From: Candidatus Pacearchaeota archaeon
GTDB taxonomy: Archaea; Nanoarchaeota; Nanoarchaeia; Pacearchaeales; GW2011-AR1
Assembly (NCBI GenBank): GCA_023228245.1
Contig: JALOBN010000003.1
Location: 1-64,000 of the forward strand
Length of the DNA stretch: 64,000 nt
Direction of reading: 5' to 3'
The position numbers and the translations under genes are program-made. Of the stretch, positions 60,771 through 64,000 are shown one piece after another; positions within the stretch are counted from its first letter, which is position 1, and each line of letters starts with the position of its first letter. The notes beneath the pieces are model-generated. The model saw only the letters and a list, made by a program, of their open reading frames with translations, was not told where the DNA came from and searched no databases.

Positions 60771-61226
60771 ATGAATTCAATTTTAAATAAAGAGATAACT
60801 ACTTTTGAAGAAGTTAGAAAATACTTATCTAATATTCCAAATATTCATTTTGGCGGTTGTGGAATTTCTGCACTGTCTATGTATCGTTGGCTCAAAAAAA
60901 ATGGAAGAGAAGCCCCAAAAATAATTTTATTATACAATGGAAAAAATTATCAAGCATACGAAAATAATAAAAAAACGATTAGAAAAGAAGGAATGTCTTC
61001 ACTAATTGCCTCAGACCATTGTGCTATCCAATATAAAAGTAAAACATTGGATGTTAAGCAAGAAATTTTTATAGATTATTCTTTTCAACAAAAGATAGAA
61101 GAACAAGAAATGTTAACTTTATTAAATAATGGAATTTGTTGGAATCCTGAATTTTCAAAACAATATGTTCCAAGAATTGGGGAAAGATTGAAAATTGATT
61201 TATCAGATGTTTGTTTAAATAATTAA
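60771..61226 (+). CDS. Possible Cys-His hydrolase, unknown
   Basis: 151 residues. FGGCGISALSMYRWLKKNG places a Cys at a helix start, and SDHCAIQYKSK with FIDYS downstream gives His and Asp, the order of papain-like proteases and transglutaminases. The match is structural guesswork. Last gene of the four-gene unit. Confidence 0.5.
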   Translation: MNSILNKEITTFEEVRKYLSNIPNIHFGGCGISALSMYRWLKKNGREAPKIILLYNGKNYQAYENNKKTIRKEGMSSLIASDHCAIQYKSKTLDVKQEIFIDYSFQQKIEEQEMLTLLNNGICWNPEFSKQYVPRIGERLKIDLSDVCLNN

Positions 61227-62824
61227 AATTCTTCGTTGTGATCCATAAATTTCGGACCTTTTTTACTGCCTGATGAAGCAATAACATCGTCAATTCTTAA
61301 AATCATATTTGCTACTTCCGTTGCAGAACTTATTGCTTGAGTTTTTATTTTGTACGGCTCAATTATCCTCGCAACCAAAACATCTTCAATTTTATTTGTG
61401 AATAAATTCAAGCCCGCATTTTTCTCGCCAGCATCGTGTTTTGCTTTTAATTCTGTAAGAACATCAATTGGGTCCATACCAGCATTTTCTGCAAGTGTCG
61501 TCGGAATATACTCTAAAGCAGAAGCAAATTGTTCAACTGCAAGTTGCTCTCTTCCTTTTAATGACTGCCCGAAAATTCTTAATCTTCTCGAAAGTTCCAT
61601 TTCAATTGCACCTCCGCCAGGAACAACTAAACCTGTTTTCAGCGACGATGAAACAACCCCAAGTCCATCCCTAAATGCTCTTTCAACTTCATCAATAACA
61701 TGTTCTGTCCCACCATGAATTAAAATTGTAACTGCCTTCGGATTTTTACAACCACGAATATAAGTAAAAGCATCACTTCCGTGTTTTACTTCTTCAACAA
61801 GTTCTGCAGAACCAAGTTCCGACGCTGAAAGTTCATTTATCTGACTTACAATTTTTCCGCCAGTAGCTTTCGCAAGTTTTTCCATATCGCTTCTCGCAAC
61901 TCTTCTGCATCCGTAAATTCCAGATTTAGAAAGTAAATATTGTGCAAAATCGTCGATACCTTTCTGACAAAAAACAACATTCGCACCAGTGTCCCGAACT
62001 TTTGCAATCATTTCTTTAATCAATCGCTCTTCTTGATTCAAAAATCCCTGAAGTTGTTCAGGAGTAGAAATCGAAATTTTTGTATCAATGTCCGGATTTT
62101 TTAATTCTAAAGGAAAATCAATCAAAACAATTTTCGCGTCCTTAACAGAAATAGGCATATCAAGAGAAACTTTTTCCTTATCTAAAACAATTCCAGAAAT
62201 TAATTCAGTATCAGAAATTCCCTCGCCTTTCGATTTCTCTATTTTAATATTTCCCAAATCAATTTTCCCGTTGTCCTGGATTTGCTTAACAGCTCGAACG
62301 ATTATATCCGCAAATTTTTCTTTAGAACTTTCAGCAGATTTCCCGGTCATCGCAGTCATCGCAACTTGTCTCAAAACTTCTTCGTCATCAGAATTAATTC
62401 TCAGTGCAACATCATTAAGAATTTCTAAACATTTTTCTGCAGCCATCTTGTAACCTTTTGCAATTACAGTTGGATGAATTTTTTTATCAAGAAGTCCTTC
62501 TGCATTTTCTAAAAGTTTCCCTGCAATCATAACAACTGTCGTCGTCCCGTCGCCAACTTCCGAATCTTGCGTCTTCGCGATATTAACCATCATCTTCGCA
62601 GCAGGATGTTCAATTTGCATTTCTTCAAGAATTGTAACCCCATCATTCGTAACAATAATCTCGTTCGTCGGAGAAACAAGCATCTTGTCCATTCCCTTAG
62701 GTCCGAGAGTTGTCTTAACCATTTCAGCAACCATTCGAGCCGCAAGAATATTATTTCTCTGTGCATCTTTCCCCATTATTCTTTGAATATCTTCAGGCAT
62801 TAGAACAACTGGTTTTTCTGTCAT
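61223..62824 (-). CDS. thsA: Thermosome subunit (group II chaperonin)
   Basis: 533 residues. ATP-driven folding chamber. [26 protein letters not shown] (ATP binding) and [13 protein letters not shown] are typical. It lacks the Gly/Met-rich tail of some thermosomes. Single subunit seen. Convergent overlap of 4 bp with the preceding gene. Confidence 0.96.
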   Translation of the reverse strand: MTEKPVVLMPEDIQRIMGKDAQRNNILAARMVAEMVKTTLGPKGMDKMLVSPTNEIIVTNDGVTILEEMQIEHPAAKMMVNIAKTQDSEVGDGTTTVVMIAGKLLENAEGLLDKKIHPTVIAKGYKMAAEKCLEILNDVALRINSDDEEVLRQVAMTAMTGKSAESSKEKFADIIVRAVKQIQDNGKIDLGNIKIEKSKGEGISDTELISGIVLDKEKVSLDMPISVKDAKIVLIDFPLELKNPDIDTKISISTPEQLQGFLNQEERLIKEMIAKVRDTGANVVFCQKGIDDFAQYLLSKSGIYGCRRVARSDMEKLAKATGGKIVSQINELSASELGSAELVEEVKHGSDAFTYIRGCKNPKAVTILIHGGTEHVIDEVERAFRDGLGVVSSSLKTGLVVPGGGAIEMELSRRLRIFGQSLKGREQLAVEQFASALEYIPTTLAENAGMDPIDVLTELKAKHDAGEKNAGLNLFTNKIEDVLVARIIEPYKIKTQAISSATEVANMILRIDDVIASSGSKKGPKFMDHNEEF

Positions 62825-62873
62825 AAATTAACTCCATAAATTTTATATTTAAAGATTATGGTAATAGAAAAAA

Positions 62874-63125
62874 CTATTTTTTTAAAGATTTAAAACGATT
62901 AGAACCAAAAATAGGTTCTTCTTCTCTATTAATATTCTTAAAATAATATTTTTTATTGATAACTTCTACTAGTCTAACACCAGTTCCATAATCTGTTCTG
63001 ACAACTTCTCGAATAGTATAATTTTGATTTTCTTTAGGAATATTAATTTCTCTTATATGAAATGGATTTGTATTTGAATCTTCAAAATAATCATCAATGC
63101 ACTTAACCTTATCTCCTTTCTTCAT
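62874..63125 (-). CDS. Small KGDKV-type protein, unknown
   Basis: 83 residues, beta-rich. Starts KKGDKVKCIDD and ends with FGSNRFKSL, matching a small-protein family often seen in phage or plasmid gene sets. No nearby phage genes. Confidence 0.55.
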   Translation of the reverse strand: MKKGDKVKCIDDYFEDSNTNPFHIREINIPKENQNYTIREVVRTDYGTGVRLVEVINKKYYFKNINREEEPIFGSNRFKSLKK

Positions 63126-63170
63126 AAATATTTATCCAACTTTTGACTTTTAAATATTATTGTTATGAAA

Positions 63171-63575
63171 TTATTTTTCAAAATATCTAAAATAAATCCA
63201 TGCAGGAAACATATCAATACAATTATTCAAAATAGGTGAAATCCTAAAAGTCAAATCACCCTTGCGTTTGTCATAAACAACAAAATCGCGATTATCGGAT
63301 AAAGCCCACATTTCAGGACCATAATATCTCGCAGAACTTCCAAAGAATTCTTTTATAATATGCGGTTTATCATCATCAAATCTCACTTGACTTAATCTGT
63401 TTAACGGAGAATACAAATTAACTCTTTCTCCAACGACAACTTTTTCAAATTGTATCGGATTTCTAGAAATAATTTTATTAATCTCTCTCGCACACGCCTG
63501 TTGATAATTTGCCCATCGGTAAGAAAAATCCCTATCTTCCCCATTTGGAAACATTTCTGCACAATAGTGTCCCAT
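63171..63575 (-). CDS. Unknown protein
   Basis: 134 residues from ATG 63575; a longer frame would need TTG. GHYCAEMFPNGEDRDFSYRW at the start, FPAWIYFRYFEK at the end. No family recognised. Confidence 0.5.
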   Translation of the reverse strand: MGHYCAEMFPNGEDRDFSYRWANYQQACAREINKIISRNPIQFEKVVVGERVNLYSPLNRLSQVRFDDDKPHIIKEFFGSSARYYGPEMWALSDNRDFVVYDKRKGDLTFRISPILNNCIDMFPAWIYFRYFEK

Positions 63576-63672
63576 AATATTCAATTGAAAAATCAATTTT
63601 TAAATATTATTGTAATGAATTAACTGAGGAATGTTTAAGAAAATTTATAAGTAGAAAGGAATTAACAAATTT

Positions 63673-64000
63673 ATGAAAAAGGTATTGGTTGCTGACGTTA
63701 TGACGCGCGACCCAGTTACAATTTCTCCAGACGCAAATCTTTTAGACTGTGCAAAAAAAATGGTAAAAAAGAAAGTCGGAAGTTTGATAATTGTTGAAAA
63801 CAAAAAACTCCTCGGATTTATCTCACAAAGTGATATTTTATGGGCTCTAACAAAAAAAGCTTCTGGAAATTTGAAAAATGTAAAAGCAATTGAAATCTCT
63901 CCAAAAAAAGTTGTAGTAATAAAACCAGAGATTACATTAAATGACACAATAGAAAAAATGAAAAAAACAAAATTCGAAAGATTGCCTGTTGTTCAAGACA
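63673..64000 (+). CDS. CBS-domain protein, partial
   Basis: The first 109 residues; it runs off the right edge. KVLVADVMTRDPVTISPDANL and GSLIIVENKKLLGFISQSDIL form the first CBS motif; a second begins at VVVIKPEITLNDTIEKM. CBS pairs bind adenine nucleotides. In many archaea such stand-alone proteins are signal sensors. Start ATG 63673. Confidence 0.85.
   Translation, partial: MKKVLVADVMTRDPVTISPDANLLDCAKKMVKKKVGSLIIVENKKLLGFISQSDILWALTKKASGNLKNVKAIEISPKKVVVIKPEITLNDTIEKMKKTKFERLPVVQD

Noticed and set aside
62874..63575. Prophage remnant from two small phage-like proteins
   Set aside because: No capsid, terminase, integrase or other phage gene; the neighbours are the thermosome and a CBS protein.
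63645..63947. Minus-strand open frame opposite the CBS-domain gene
   Set aside because: The plus strand has clear CBS motifs; the other is a shadow.
1..64000. CRISPR array
   Set aside because: No regularly spaced repeat set with unique spacers and no cas genes were found.

Overview
The window is about 64 kb of A+T-rich (roughly 30% G+C) archaeal chromosome. It carries RNA polymerase subunits RpoB/B'', RpoH, Rpo7 and Spt4, ribosomal proteins eS24, eS31, uL16 and eL33, a group II chaperonin, archaeal-type GluRS, Dph6, Lhr, an archaeal pilin, and TATA/BRE promoters with many leaderless or ATGA-coupled starts. Small genes of unknown function, DUF5652, an AF1577-type radical SAM protein and short multi-TM proteins point to a DPANN lineage such as Woesearchaeales or Pacearchaeales. 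That placement is inference from gene content; no 16S rRNA gene is present.

Layout. 1-2.0 kb: rpoB''-rpoH, tRNA-Lys, thioredoxin. 2.1-9.5 kb: a complete dTTP/dNTP block (ThyX, Tmk, Dut, dCMP deaminase, NrdG, NrdD, NrdR) with repeated motifs in front of nrdR. 9.5-12.9 kb: small membrane proteins, a tRNA thiolase, a DEAD-box helicase. 13-15.6 kb: a compact Fe-S operon (ArsR-like regulator with a C-terminal Cys cluster, IscS, DUF1858, Nudix, IscU) with a palindrome at its start. 15.6-22.8 kb: Lhr helicase, small zinc and membrane proteins, cupin, tRNA-Arg. 22.8-30.3 kb: two large unknown proteins, a phosphoesterase, MFS, DisA (c-di-AMP synthase), an intron-containing tRNA-Trp, a PIN-protein pair. 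30.4-32.1 kb: Fcf1-like PIN, rpo7, spt4, rps24e, rps27ae, followed by a 346-bp non-coding stretch with a long hairpin. 32.4-45 kb: ScpA, VIT1-like, Dph6, a membrane wHTH protein with a SIMPL protein, GATase with radical SAM, matrixin-like protease, HisRS, tRNA-His, U32 peptidase, pilin, and a GluRS lacking the anticodon-binding domain. 45-51.2 kb: a cluster of poorly known proteins. 51-57 kb: ribosomal proteins, a tRNA methyltransferase, a nucleotidyltransferase paralogue, a cation exchanger, tRNA-Val, TatD, tRNA-Gly. 57-64 kb: a transporter, a four-gene cell-surface operon including a beta-barrel-like protein, the thermosome, and the start of a CBS-domain gene.

The most unusual signal is a family of very short (about 29-43 bp) hairpin-forming insertions. 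Each is bounded by an 11-16 bp direct repeat of its target, and several share the core AATTTCCTRTT. They sit at the 3' ends of tRNAs and protein genes, and one lies in frame inside nrdG, adding 18 codons. A second genome-wide signal is a strong excess of CGWCG, including about 29 exact copies of the octamer CGWCGCTG. I saw no CRISPR array, complete insertion sequence, integrase or rRNA gene.
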